From assembly GCA_046496815.1 (NCBI GenBank), contig JAWOGN010000382.1:1-13557 (forward strand): a stretch of 13,557 nucleotides of DNA. The letters run 5' to 3'. Shown here in pieces: positions 1-6,647 of this stretch. Source of the stretch: JAWOGN01 sp046496815 (GTDB taxonomy: Bacteria > Desulfobacterota > DSM-4660 > Desulfatiglandales > Desulfatiglandaceae). Numbering within the stretch: the stretch's first letter is position 1; each line of letters begins with the position of its first letter. The position numbers were made by a program, and so were the translations under genes. The notes under the pieces are model-generated. The model had not been told where the DNA came from. It worked only from the letters and a program-made list of their open reading frames with translations, and made no database searches.

Positions 1-1
1 T

Positions 2-1093
2 TTTGCCGCGCCGGATGTACTGGAGAATCGCCGTGCCCGCTGAAAGCCTCGGGCTGACGACGGTGTCAATCCCGATCGCAGAGACGAGTGGAATATAACT
101 CAATTTGCTGACGCGTGTGATGGTTTTGGCTGCTCCCAGGCCCTTTCCCAGGATTGACATGAGGATGTTGCTTTCCTCGTCTCCGGTGATGGCAACCATA
201 AAATCCATATCGCCGATATTTTCCTCCAACAGAAGATCTTTGTCCGTTCCATCCCCACTGATCACGATTACGCGCTCCAGCTTTTCGGCCAGGTCGGCAC
301 ATGTTTCGGCGTCTTTATCGATGATCTTTGCACTGATATCTGTTTGGTCAAGGGCGGTCGCAAGCGCCGTTCCCGTTTGCCCCGCACCGACAATGAGGAC
401 CCGCCTCAGGCTTTCCGCTTTGATATCGAACAACTGAAGCACGGATCCCATTTCATCATTTCTTATGACCACGTAAATGAGGTCATCGGCCTGAATTCGA
501 TCCTTACCGCGGGGGATCACCACCTGGTTCTTACGGACAATTGCACCCACGAGGAGCCTTCCTTCGAGCTCTCTGAAAGAAATCAATTCCCGTCCGATGA
601 ATGGAGAATCTTTCGGCAATTGAAATGCGATGAGTTTGACCCGACCGCCGACAAAGTCAATGACATCCTCGGCACCCGGAACTTTCATCAAGGTTATGAT
701 ACTTTCCACCATCGCGGACTGGGGATTAATGATATGGTCAATACCCAGAAAATCCTGGCTGAACAGTACTTTTTCCGCCAGATACTCTTCGTTTCTCACG
801 CGGGCGACTTTCAGCATGTATCGATTTTGGTTGCGGGCGAGCAAGCAGGAGATCAGGTTCACCTCGTCGCTGTCAGTGGCGGCGACCAGCAAGTCCGCCT
901 CGGCAATTCCCGAATCTCTGAGCACCCGGGGGCTCGTTCCCGAACCCAAATGGGCCTGTACATCCAATTGCTCGGAAATGCGCTGAATTTTCTCAGGGTC
1001 CTTGTCAATAAGGACCACGTCATGACCTTCCTCAGAAAGTCTTTGGGCGATGTGGAACCCTACCTCGCCCGCGCCGACGATGTTGATTTTCAC
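2..1093 (-). CDS. trkA: Trk potassium uptake regulator TrkA, partial (3' end off the left edge)
   Basis: Cytoplasmic regulatory subunit of the Trk K+ transporter. It binds NAD(H)/nucleotides and gates the membrane subunit TrkH/TrkG. The minus strand is open for 364 codons from a GTG at 1093 to the edge; family proteins are about 450 residues, so the last RCK-C part is missing. Two Rossmann repeats are visible. The first begins at residue 1 with IVGAGEVG and has an acidic strand-2 end (LIDKD); the second begins near residue 230 with LIVGAGQTG. The last visible residues, VVSPRLSAGTAILQYIRRGK, are typical of TrkA. The GTG start is chosen because GGGAGG lies 6-7 bases upstream and the Rossmann fold starts immediately. 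A trkH gene would be expected to the left but is not visible. The gene is divergent from hldA, with a long non-coding region between them. Confidence 0.93.
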   Translation of the reverse strand, partial: MKINIVGAGEVGFHIAQRLSEEGHDVVLIDKDPEKIQRISEQLDVQAHLGSGTSPRVLRDSGIAEADLLVAATDSDEVNLISCLLARNQNRYMLKVARVRNEEYLAEKVLFSQDFLGIDHIINPQSAMVESIITLMKVPGAEDVIDFVGGRVKLIAFQLPKDSPFIGRELISFRELEGRLLVGAIVRKNQVVIPRGKDRIQADDLIYVVIRNDEMGSVLQLFDIKAESLRRVLIVGAGQTGTALATALDQTDISAKIIDKDAETCADLAEKLERVIVISGDGTDKDLLLEENIGDMDFMVAITGDEESNILMSILGKGLGAAKTITRVSKLSYIPLVSAIGIDTVVSPRLSAGTAILQYIRRGK

Positions 1094-1096
1094 TGA

Positions 1097-1106
1097 ATCC
1101 CTCCCA
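1097..1106 (-). promoter_or_regulatory. Ribosome binding site of trkA
   Basis: On the minus strand GGGAGGGATTCA directly precedes the GTG at 1093. This good Shine-Dalgarno sequence is what decides the non-ATG start of trkA. Confidence 0.6.
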
Positions 1107-1247
1107 CAGGCCGGCCTACAAGGCAGAAAACGCCGTAGCCTGACTTCTTCTTGCGTACACGGGTCGGGCGCCGCTGCAACGGGAAAGACCGCATCATCGA
1201 TTTTGCTCCCATTAAACAGTGCCCGACCGAAAACTTTCACTTTTTCT

Positions 1248-1262
1248 CCCGCTAATAGCGGG
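1248..1262. repeat. 15-base near-perfect palindrome in the trkA leader, operator-like
   Basis: CCCGCTA-A-TAGCGGG is a 7-bp inverted repeat with a single central base. It lies 6-20 bases downstream of the start point expected from the minus-strand TATAAT at 1276-1281. It could be a dimeric repressor site or a short RNA hairpin, although a 1-base loop makes a stable hairpin unlikely. No known regulator consensus was recognised. Confidence 0.45.
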
Positions 1263-1275
1263 ACGTCAGGCTCAA

Positions 1276-1281
1276 ATTATA
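1276..1281 (-). promoter_or_regulatory. Candidate -10 element of the trkA promoter
   Basis: A perfect TATAAT is read on the minus strand about 180 bases upstream of the trkA GTG. No convincing -35 hexamer is found at 16-18 bases; the bases there read roughly AATGCA. The call rests on the -10 element, the AT-rich surroundings and the position upstream of trkA. Confidence 0.35.
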
Positions 1282-1585
1282 ATCCTCGAAATACTCAATG
1301 CATTCATGTAGTTATAATTATCGTTTTTCTTGATCTTGGAAAGAATTCATTGTTTTTGTTTAGACACTGCATTTCGCGAAAATACTTGAAATATTCGGTT
1401 CAATTCTCCTTTAGTGAAGCAACCGGAAAAAGTCAAGCCATCCGTCAAAAGGGTGCAGTGCTTTTCTGAAGGGTCGGCTTTGCTGAGGGAGGCTTCTAAA
1501 AAACGCCTTAACAGGGCGAAACGCATTGTTTTCGCTCATATTTTTTGTGGTACGCAACATCCGGCCATGCAAGGGGAAATGTCGA

Positions 1586-1606
1586 GCCGCGTCGAGCGGC
1601 TTTTTT
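1586..1606 (+). terminator. Rho-independent terminator with no recognised gene upstream
   Basis: GCCGC-GTCGA-GCGGC is a 5-bp all-G/C stem with a 5-base loop, followed directly by six T. It works only in the plus direction, because the minus side carries A residues. The nearest gene to the left, trkA, is transcribed the other way, so this terminator must end a transcript that starts inside the intergenic region, or stop read-through into hldA. Confidence 0.65.
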
Positions 1607-1620
1607 AGCGTGAATACATA

Positions 1621-1649
1621 TGGACAACAGAAGTTCACGATGATATAAA
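1621..1649 (+). promoter_or_regulatory. Candidate sigma-70 promoter of the hldA operon
   Basis: TGGACA (1621-1626) is separated by 17 bases from TATAAA (1644-1649), just after the orphan terminator and about 130 bases before the hldA ATG. The start point would be near 1656. This is the best -35/-10 pair I find upstream of the six-gene run. Confidence 0.5.
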
Positions 1650-1671
1650 ATTAATTTTAATTAAGTTAAGT

Positions 1672-1687
1672 TAAATGGGTCCATTTA
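1672..1687. repeat. 16-base inverted repeat downstream of the hldA promoter
   Basis: TAAATGG-GT-CCATTTA is a perfect 7-bp inverted repeat at about +16 to +31 from the predicted start. It is preceded by an AT-rich stretch of repeated TTAA/TTAAG units (1651-1672). The location suits an operator; the regulator is unknown. Confidence 0.35.
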
Positions 1688-1777
1688 CCCTACGTTTTTT
1701 CCCTGACAAGCCGGGAAAGCGACACGAGGGGACGCGAACAAAACCGAGGGAATCGCAGACGTTCCGTTGAGAAAACA

Positions 1778-2776
1778 ATGAATGCAAACGGGATCACTTT
1801 TGATGGGCGTCATCTCATCACGCATCTTGACAGGTTTTCAGATGCCAAGGTTCTCGTTATCGGTGACATTATCCTGGACGAGTACGTTTGGGGCGATGTG
1901 TCGCGAATTTCGCCGGAAGCTCCCGTCCCGGTAGTGGAGGTGAAGCGCGAGACAAAAATGCTGGGTGGGGCCGCCAACGTGATTCACAATATCGCCCGCC
2001 TCGGTGCAAGGCCCACCCTGTGCGGTGTCGTGGGTGATGACTCCATGGGCTCACACATCCTCGATAACCTCAGTCAGATGGGCCTGGCTTCCGACGGCAT
2101 CGTGGTGGAAAGAGACCGGCCGACGAGCCGAAAGACACGGATTGTGGCGCAAAACCAGCAGGTGGTCCGCTTTGACCGGGAAAGCCGGCAGCATATCAGG
2201 GCGGACAGCATTGAAAAGATTCTGAAATTTATCGAAAAAAGCCTTGGCAACCACGACGTTATCGTGGTCGCCGATTATGGCAAAGGGGTCATCTCCGCTT
2301 CACTGATGGCGGGTATGAGAGCACTGCTGCAGGGCGCCTCCGTTATGCTTGCCGTTGATCCGAAGACGGGGAATTTTGAATATTATACAGGGGCGGACGT
2401 AATTACCCCGAACCATCACGAGGCGGGAAATTTCTGTCATTTTGAGATCATCGATGAGGAAACGCTGATTCGAGCGGGCAAACAGATGCTCAACGCCCTG
2501 CAGTGTCGCTCCGTACTGGTTACCCGGGGCAGGGACGGCATGACCCTATTTGAAAACGGGGGCGCGATATATCATATCCCAACCGTCGCCAAAGAGGTCT
2601 TTGACGTGACGGGGGCCGGGGATACGGTTATCGGGACTTTCTCTCTGGGCCTGGCATCCGGCCTTGACTTGAGGTCTGCGGCAATTCTGTCGAATATCGC
2701 CGCAGGTATCGTGGTCGGCAAGTTGGGCACCTCGACGGTGGAACCGGGAGAGCTCAAAAAGGTCATAACCGGTTGA
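1778..2776 (+). CDS. rfaE1: D-glycero-beta-D-manno-heptose-7-phosphate kinase (monofunctional)
   Basis: PfkB/ribokinase-family kinase that phosphorylates D-glycero-D-manno-heptose 7-phosphate to the 1,7-bisphosphate, a step toward ADP-heptose for the LPS inner core. The product has 332 residues, the size of single-function HldA/RfaE1 rather than the roughly 477-residue HldE fusion, so the adenylyltransferase must be encoded elsewhere. Visible motifs are the substrate-side signature GDIILDEYVWGDVSRISPEA near residue 29, LGGAANV (about 63-69), an NPH-type segment VITPNHHEAG near 208, VTRGRDG near 247, and the PfkB signature DVTGAGDT at 276-283, with Asp282 as the expected catalytic base. The Shine-Dalgarno sequence is weak (GAGAAAAC just before ATG). 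It is the first gene of the plus-strand run, 83 bases before the DUF4416 gene. The older name is hldA. Confidence 0.92.
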   Translation: MNANGITFDGRHLITHLDRFSDAKVLVIGDIILDEYVWGDVSRISPEAPVPVVEVKRETKMLGGAANVIHNIARLGARPTLCGVVGDDSMGSHILDNLSQMGLASDGIVVERDRPTSRKTRIVAQNQQVVRFDRESRQHIRADSIEKILKFIEKSLGNHDVIVVADYGKGVISASLMAGMRALLQGASVMLAVDPKTGNFEYYTGADVITPNHHEAGNFCHFEIIDEETLIRAGKQMLNALQCRSVLVTRGRDGMTLFENGGAIYHIPTVAKEVFDVTGAGDTVIGTFSLGLASGLDLRSAAILSNIAAGIVVGKLGTSTVEPGELKKVITG

Positions 2777-2780
2777 CGAT

Positions 2781-2817
2781 CGCGCCTGGATGGGTGCGCG
2801 TGGTCGGATGTTTTTTT
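2781..2817 (+). terminator. Weak hairpin plus T-run after the heptose kinase gene
   Basis: CGCGC (2781-2785) can pair with GCGCG (2796-2800), with an outer CGA/TCG extension; seven T follow at 2811-2817. The gap between stem and T-run makes it an imperfect terminator. It may partially separate hldA from the downstream genes, or may be chance. Confidence 0.25.
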
Positions 2818-2859
2818 ATCGCCCTTGGAACATCGCGAATGCATCGTTAGGCAGGACAC

Positions 2860-3399
2860 ATGAGCCAACCACACGAGCCGGACCCTGTCAAGCTTATCTC
2901 GAGCTTGTTTTCGCCCAAGAAAGCGCTTCTCGAAGCGGCCATTACGGATATTTGCGAGAGCTATGGCGTTGCAGACTGGATAAGCCCTGAGCTGGATTTT
3001 GATCGTACCACGTATTATGCCAGGGAGATGGGATGGCCGCTCCATCGCCGATTTGTATCATTCACCGACCTGATCCGGCCGGATCATCTTACGGAGATAA
3101 AGCTCAAAACAAACCAAATTGAACAGAAATACCTCAGTGGTAAGAATAGGATGGTCAACATCGACCCCGGCACCATATCTCCGGAAAGATTGATTCTTGC
3201 CACGGGCAAGAACTACGTGCACCGAGTTTATCTTGGGAAAGGAATTTACGCGGATCTGACGCTGGTCTTCCAAAAGGGAAGCTTTAGAGCCCTTCAATGG
3301 ACGTACCCGGATTATGCAGATCCGGAAATTATCGGATTTTTTAACGGGATTAGAGAAAAATACATGCTACAGCTAAGGGGGATGAAGCGCCTTGATTAA
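2860..3399 (+). CDS. DUF4416 family protein
   Basis: A 179-residue, soluble-looking protein without signal peptide, membrane segment or cysteine motif. I recognise it as DUF4416 from the central block PGTISPERLILATGKNYVHR (about 107-126), followed by VYLGKGIYADLTLVFQ and the WTYPDY segment near 150. No biochemical function is established that I know of. The start has a reasonable Shine-Dalgarno (AGGCAGGA, 4-5 bases before ATG). Its 3' end overlaps the yicC start by 8 bases, which indicates translational coupling and a shared transcript with yicC-remA-gmk. That neighbourhood suggests a general cellular rather than accessory role, but this is inference from position only. Confidence 0.85.
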   Translation: MSQPHEPDPVKLISSLFSPKKALLEAAITDICESYGVADWISPELDFDRTTYYAREMGWPLHRRFVSFTDLIRPDHLTEIKLKTNQIEQKYLSGKNRMVNIDPGTISPERLILATGKNYVHRVYLGKGIYADLTLVFQKGSFRALQWTYPDYADPEIIGFFNGIREKYMLQLRGMKRLD

Positions 3400-4273
3400 G
3401 AGTATGACGGCCTACGGCAGGGGAGAGTATCAAAAGGGAGATATCGTATTTGTAGCGGAGATGAGGTCCCTCAATAATCGGTACAGGGATATTATTCTCC
3501 GAATCCCAAAGAATTATCAAATTCTTGAAAACGAGCTTAAGCCCATTATTTCCAACAGAATCCGGAGGGGTCGTGTCGAGGTGACCGTCCAAATGGAAAA
3601 CAACGGCGAAGCGGGTCCTTACAACTTTGAGCTGAATTTGCCGCTTGTGGATTCCTATTTCAAAGTTTTCAATGAACTGGTCGAAAGATTCGGCCTTGAT
3701 CAAGAAATCGAGCTGGGATCCATTCTCCAAATGAAGGACGCAATTCTCTTGAAGCCTGAAGAGCGGGATCTGGAGGAAGTGAAAACCGGATTCGAGGCGG
3801 CGTTGGGAGAGGCCCTCGATTCACTTGATGAGATGCGGCTCAAAGAGGGGAACGCGATCCGGTCTGATCTTGTGAACCGGCTCGGTTTGCTGGAGAAATA
3901 TCTGAATACGGTGGGCAAAAGAGCCCCCATTTTGGTTGAAGAATACCGGGAAAAGCTCAATGACAGAATCAATCACATGCTGAAGGATGTAACGGTGGAT
4001 GAGAACCGGCTGGCCCAAGAGGTCGCTTTCTTCAGCGAGCGATCGGACGTTACAGAAGAAATCGTGCGTATACGGAGCCACCTCCAACAGTTTCGAGAGT
4101 ATCTCTCATTCGATAACGCCTTGGGGAGGAGATTGGACTTTCTGATCCAGGAAATCAATAGGGAGGTGAATACCCTGAGTTCGAAGGCATCTGATTCAAG
4201 CATCTCAAAAGTTTCCGTGGAGATGAAGGCAGAGCTTGAAAAACTGCGAGAACAGATCCAAAATGTGGAATGA
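3392..4273 (+). CDS. yicC: YicC family endoribonuclease (YicC_N plus DUF1732)
   Basis: Homologue of E. coli YicC and B. subtilis YloC, a conserved family with reported endoribonuclease activity on RNA, including small RNAs. It has 293 residues, against about 287-290 in the family. The N-terminal YicC_N domain spans roughly residues 1-155 and the C-terminal DUF1732 domain roughly 205-293, the latter ending in the hallmark GRRLDFLIQEINREVNTLSS and SSISKVSVEMKAELEKLREQ blocks. The start is a TTG at 3392 rather than the ATG at 3404. It gives MIKSMTAYGRGE, which matches the family N-terminus MI-SMT-(F/Y)-RGE, and AAGGGG lies about 11 bases upstream. It overlaps the DUF4416 stop codon and is followed 14 bases later by remA. 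Confidence 0.93.
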   Translation: MIKSMTAYGRGEYQKGDIVFVAEMRSLNNRYRDIILRIPKNYQILENELKPIISNRIRRGRVEVTVQMENNGEAGPYNFELNLPLVDSYFKVFNELVERFGLDQEIELGSILQMKDAILLKPEERDLEEVKTGFEAALGEALDSLDEMRLKEGNAIRSDLVNRLGLLEKYLNTVGKRAPILVEEYREKLNDRINHMLKDVTVDENRLAQEVAFFSERSDVTEEIVRIRSHLQQFREYLSFDNALGRRLDFLIQEINREVNTLSSKASDSSISKVSVEMKAELEKLREQIQNVE

Positions 4274-4281
4274 AAGGAGAT
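4273..4281 (+). promoter_or_regulatory. Ribosome binding site that fixes the remA start at 4288
   Basis: AAAGGAGAT, directly after the yicC stop, is ideally spaced for ATG 4288. It lies downstream of the in-frame ATG at 4270, which therefore is not the start. Confidence 0.75.
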
Positions 4282-4287
4282 GTGCCC

Positions 4288-4560
4288 ATGAGTCCCAAGC
4301 TTGTCAATATCGGTTTCGGAAATTCAGTTGTTTCCAGGCGAGTCGTTGCCATCATCTCTCCCAACGCCGCTCCCATCAAAAGACTCCGCGATGAGGCCCG
4401 AGATGAAAAACGGTTGATCGATGCCACTCAGGGAAGACGGACCCGGTCGGTGATAATTACCGACAGCAATCATGTGATACTGTCAGCGATCCAATCGGAG
4501 ACCATTGCACAAAGATATAGTCCGAATTGCACCTTAAGCAAGGAGGATATCGAAGAATAG
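4288..4560 (+). CDS. remA: RemA (DUF370) family DNA-binding regulator
   Basis: A 90-residue homologue of B. subtilis RemA (YlzA), which forms ring-like oligomers and activates matrix and osmoprotection genes by binding promoter DNA. The protein aligns with B. subtilis RemA over almost its whole length from memory: NIGFGN at 7-12, SP-(S/A)APIKR at 24-32, LIDAT-GRRTR at 43-53, and HVILSAIQ-ET-AQR near 62-77. Arg18, Arg50 and Arg51, implicated in DNA binding in the Bacillus/Geobacillus proteins, are all present. The position between yicC and gmk is the same as in Bacillus. The stop is two bases before gmk, so the two genes are surely co-translated. The targets in this organism cannot be seen from the sequence. 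Confidence 0.92.
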   Translation: MSPKLVNIGFGNSVVSRRVVAIISPNAAPIKRLRDEARDEKRLIDATQGRRTRSVIITDSNHVILSAIQSETIAQRYSPNCTLSKEDIEE

Positions 4561-4562
4561 AT

Positions 4563-5174
4563 ATGTCGGGCCAGCTTTTTGTTATTTCCGCACCCTCCGG
4601 CGCGGGGAAGTCGACAATCGTCAAGGCACTTAGAGAGAGAACGAACGGGATGGGGTATTCAATCTCTCATACCAGCCGAAAGCCCAGAAAGACGGAGAAA
4701 AACGGTGTCGACTATCATTTCGTGGAAAGGGAGGCCTTTACCGGTTTGATCGATGCGGGCGCGTTTGCAGAGTGGGCGGAAGTTTACGGTGATCTTTACG
4801 GCACGTCGTTTTCAAACCTCGAAGAACAAACCGCTAAAGGTCTGGATGTTTTGCTGGATCTGGATACCCAGGGGGCTTGGAACATAAAGCACCGGTTTGA
4901 GGACAGCGTCCTGATTTATGTGTTGCCCCCGAATCTGGAGACTCTGGAAAGCAGACTCAGGGCGCGAGGGACAGATGATGAAAGTGTGATCAGCATGCGA
5001 ATGGCGAAGGCGTCTCATGAAATTCAGAAGTGGGCGGAATATGATTACATCATCATCAATGATGATTTGGAAAACGCTGTCGAACACGCGCAGGCGATCG
5101 TCCTGGCCGAACGGTGCCGAACGGCTCGGCTGGCAGGGTTGGTGAAAAAATTGTTCGGGATTTCTCATTCCTGA
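4563..5174 (+). CDS. gmk: Guanylate kinase
   Basis: Phosphorylates GMP to GDP with ATP; a cytoplasmic, essential enzyme of purine nucleotide metabolism. It has 203 residues (E. coli 207). P-loop APSGAGKST is at residues 10-18, and the GMP-binding segment TSRKPRKTEKNGVDYHFV follows from about residue 37. The block VLLDLDTQGAWNIK near 95-108 corresponds to the family DIDWQGA region, with T in place of W. The start at 4563 gives the canonical N-terminus MSGQLFVISAPSG. A TTG further upstream would read back into remA and is rejected. AGGAGG at 4541-4546 is a strong Shine-Dalgarno but unusually far (16 bases) from the ATG, so coupling to remA termination two bases upstream probably helps. rpoZ, which often follows gmk, is not here; rlmB follows instead. 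Confidence 0.96.
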   Translation: MSGQLFVISAPSGAGKSTIVKALRERTNGMGYSISHTSRKPRKTEKNGVDYHFVEREAFTGLIDAGAFAEWAEVYGDLYGTSFSNLEEQTAKGLDVLLDLDTQGAWNIKHRFEDSVLIYVLPPNLETLESRLRARGTDDESVISMRMAKASHEIQKWAEYDYIIINDDLENAVEHAQAIVLAERCRTARLAGLVKKLFGISHS

Positions 5175-5215
5175 CCAATGCGGCCTTACAGATCAGCGTT
5201 ATCGGGGGCGTGAAG

Positions 5216-5995
5216 ATGGGTATGCGTGGGGTGCCCATTCAGGGCGAAACCCCATATTTAATCCCCGGTTTCCACAGTGTCCGGGAGAGCTTGCAAAAGC
5301 AGCATGTGCGGATCGAGGAGATCTGGATCTCGGAGGGGAGGGGGTCCGCCCGAACCAAAGAGATTCTTCGGCTTGCGGAAAAGCGGGGCATTCCGATTCG
5401 GATGAAGAATCGCGACGTGATCGCTTCGATGTTGCCCAACATCGCCCACCAAGGAATTGTGGCACTGGCGGAAAAGTTCGAATACGCGGATTTTGAGAAG
5501 CTTGCTGAACTCTCATTGGAAAACAAGGACTCCGCCCTCCTGATTGCAGCGGACCACATCACCGATGAAGGGAACTTGGGCGCCCTGATCAGGGCGGCGG
5601 CATTTTTCGGCGCCCACGGTCTTGTCCTACCGAAGAAACGGTCTGCATCCGTGAGTGTTAAGGTTTTGAAGCGCTCTTCGGGGGCGTACGTATATTTGCC
5701 GATCGCCCGGGTAGTGAACTTAAATAGGGCTCTGGATCAATTAAAAAAAAATGGATATTGGATCATTGGTGCATCGGAGAAAAGCTCCGGCTCGATTTAC
5801 GAGTTTGACTGGCGGAGAGATCTTGTCTTGATCCTTGGAAATGAGCAGCGAGGACTCAGTCAATCCGTTCAAAAACGGTGTGACCAGATTGTCAAAGTCC
5901 CCGCATTTGGATATGTAACATCCCTGAACCTGGGTGTGGCGGGAGGAGTCATCCTGTCGGAGATATGCCGCCAGCGGCACCTGAGGCATGGGTGA
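5216..5995 (+). CDS. rlmB: TrmH/SpoU-family RNA 2'-O-methyltransferase, likely 23S rRNA G2251 methylase
   Basis: SPOUT (trefoil-knot) methyltransferase using S-adenosylmethionine, most like RlmB, which methylates G2251 in the 23S rRNA P loop. The 259 residues compare with about 245 in the family. An N-terminal SpoU substrate-binding domain (GFHSVRESL near residue 18, HQGIVAL near 80) precedes the catalytic domain. Motif 1, DEGNLGALIRAAAFFG, lies at about 116-131 and motif 2, LILGNEQRGLS, near 205-215. Motif 3, SLNLGVAGGVILSE, near 235-248, is a variant of the usual SLNVSVA. ATG 5216 is chosen because GGGGGC precedes it at good spacing; GTG 5210 and ATG 5222 are alternatives. It lies 41 bases after gmk and is the last gene of the run. 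Another TrmH-type specificity is possible. Confidence 0.88.
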   Translation: MGMRGVPIQGETPYLIPGFHSVRESLQKQHVRIEEIWISEGRGSARTKEILRLAEKRGIPIRMKNRDVIASMLPNIAHQGIVALAEKFEYADFEKLAELSLENKDSALLIAADHITDEGNLGALIRAAAFFGAHGLVLPKKRSASVSVKVLKRSSGAYVYLPIARVVNLNRALDQLKKNGYWIIGASEKSSGSIYEFDWRRDLVLILGNEQRGLSQSVQKRCDQIVKVPAFGYVTSLNLGVAGGVILSEICRQRHLRHG

Positions 5996-6000
5996 TCTTA

Positions 6001-6020
6001 TGCCGGAAAGTTCTCCGGCA
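6001..6020. terminator. Hairpin between convergent rlmB and maf
   Basis: TGCCGGA-AAGTTC-TCCGGCA is a perfect 7-bp stem with a 6-base loop, placed 5 bases after the rlmB stop and 13 bases before the maf stop. No T-run follows on either strand, so it is at best an atypical bidirectional terminator or an RNA 3'-end stabiliser. Confidence 0.4.
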
Positions 6021-6032
6021 AATCCTACAAAT

Positions 6033-6647
6033 TCATTCCTCCGGTACCGGAAAGCGCTGAATCGCCCCGACCGAAAGAAGTGCCTTGATGAGAGCGCATA
6101 CGGGCAAGCCTACCACATTTGTATAAGATCCCGATATGCTTTCAACCATAAAAGCGCCGATTCCCTGAATGGCATAGCTTCCGGCTTTGCCGTATGGTTC
6201 GCCGGTGTTGATGTAGTCCTCGATTTCCGGGTTGGTGAGCCTTTTAAAGCGAACCCGTGTCGTGACCGCCTCCGAGTGGGCGGTTTCGCCTGAAGGGTTG
6301 AGGATGCAAATGGCGGTGATGACCCTGTGTGCTTTCCCGCTTAAAAGGGAAAGCATACGCTGCGCCTCCACCTCGTCGGCGGGTTTTCCCAGTATTTTTT
6401 CATTTACCGTGACCACGGTATCAGCTCCCAGAATCCAGGCCTTCTTGCTTTTGGAGTGAACTCGGCACGCTTTTCTTGCGGCCAGGAGGCGAGAAATGTG
6501 CATCGGATCCTCGCCGGCCGCTTTCTCAATCACATGGCTTGTCACGGATCGAAAGGGCAGGCGCAACCGGGTCAGCAGTCGCTTTCTGCGCGGTGACGCA
6601 GAAGCCAGAATCAAAGGGGATTGCCTACTGATGATCGGATGACGCAT
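6033..6647 (-). CDS. maf: Maf family nucleoside triphosphate pyrophosphatase
   Basis: Maf/YhdE/YceF-type enzyme that hydrolyses non-canonical or pyrimidine NTPs to NMP and PPi, cleaning the nucleotide pool. With the ATG at 6647 the protein has 204 residues, close to the family's 190-200. Motifs: LILASASPRRKRLL at about 11-24 (the S-x-R-R substrate loop), GADTVV near 74 with the general-base Asp, ILGKPAD near 85, and TGEPYGKAGSYAIQG near 143-157. The open frame continues upstream to a GTG at 6722 (229 residues), but those extra residues have no family counterpart. Neither start has a good Shine-Dalgarno sequence, so the N-terminus is uncertain. The gene is convergent with rlmB and divergent from the GAF-ATPase gene. 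Confidence 0.9.
   Translation of the reverse strand: MRHPIISRQSPLILASASPRRKRLLTRLRLPFRSVTSHVIEKAAGEDPMHISRLLAARKACRVHSKSKKAWILGADTVVTVNEKILGKPADEVEAQRMLSLLSGKAHRVITAICILNPSGETAHSEAVTTRVRFKRLTNPEIEDYINTGEPYGKAGSYAIQGIGAFMVESISGSYTNVVGLPVCALIKALLSVGAIQRFPVPEE

Larger units (their letters stand above)
1094..1777. other. Long intergenic region between trkA and hldA
   Basis: About 680 bases hold no convincing protein gene. What can be seen: the trkA leader and promoter-like elements (1248-1281), a plus-strand TATAAT at 1313-1318 without a clear -35, the palindrome TTTCGCGAAA at 1372-1381, a stem GCGAAA/TTTCGC (1516-1535) followed by a T-rich stretch, an intrinsic terminator at 1586-1606, and a promoter plus inverted repeat ahead of hldA (1621-1687). 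Short open frames at 1414-1608 (plus) and 1411-1638 (minus) overlap each other and lack Shine-Dalgarno sequences. A non-coding RNA ending at 1606 is possible but not shown. Confidence 0.6.

Noticed and set aside
344..1096. Long plus-strand ORF of 250 codons, and a shorter overlapping one at 630-986
   Set aside because: They lie antisense to trkA, whose minus-strand frame shows clear TrkA motifs across the whole stretch. The plus-strand products resemble nothing.
1395..1606. 6S RNA, tmRNA or similar known RNA
   Set aside because: I found no long closing stem joining the two ends and no recognisable conserved bases. It is kept only as an unclassified RNA possibility.
1411..1638. Short ORFs on both strands (1414-1608 plus, 1411-1638 minus)
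   Set aside because: They overlap each other, lack Shine-Dalgarno sequences and show no recognisable motif. The plus one ends inside the terminator T-run, which fits chance.
2572..3045. Minus-strand ORF of 157 codons
   Set aside because: Antisense to the ends of hldA and the DUF4416 gene; no motif and no upstream ribosome site.
4270..4290. Earlier ATG start for remA at 4270
   Set aside because: The Shine-Dalgarno AAAGGAGAT lies downstream of it, and family proteins begin at the residue encoded by 4288.
4527..4562. TTG start for gmk at 4527
   Set aside because: It would extend the protein into the remA coding region, while the family N-terminus starts at ATG 4563.
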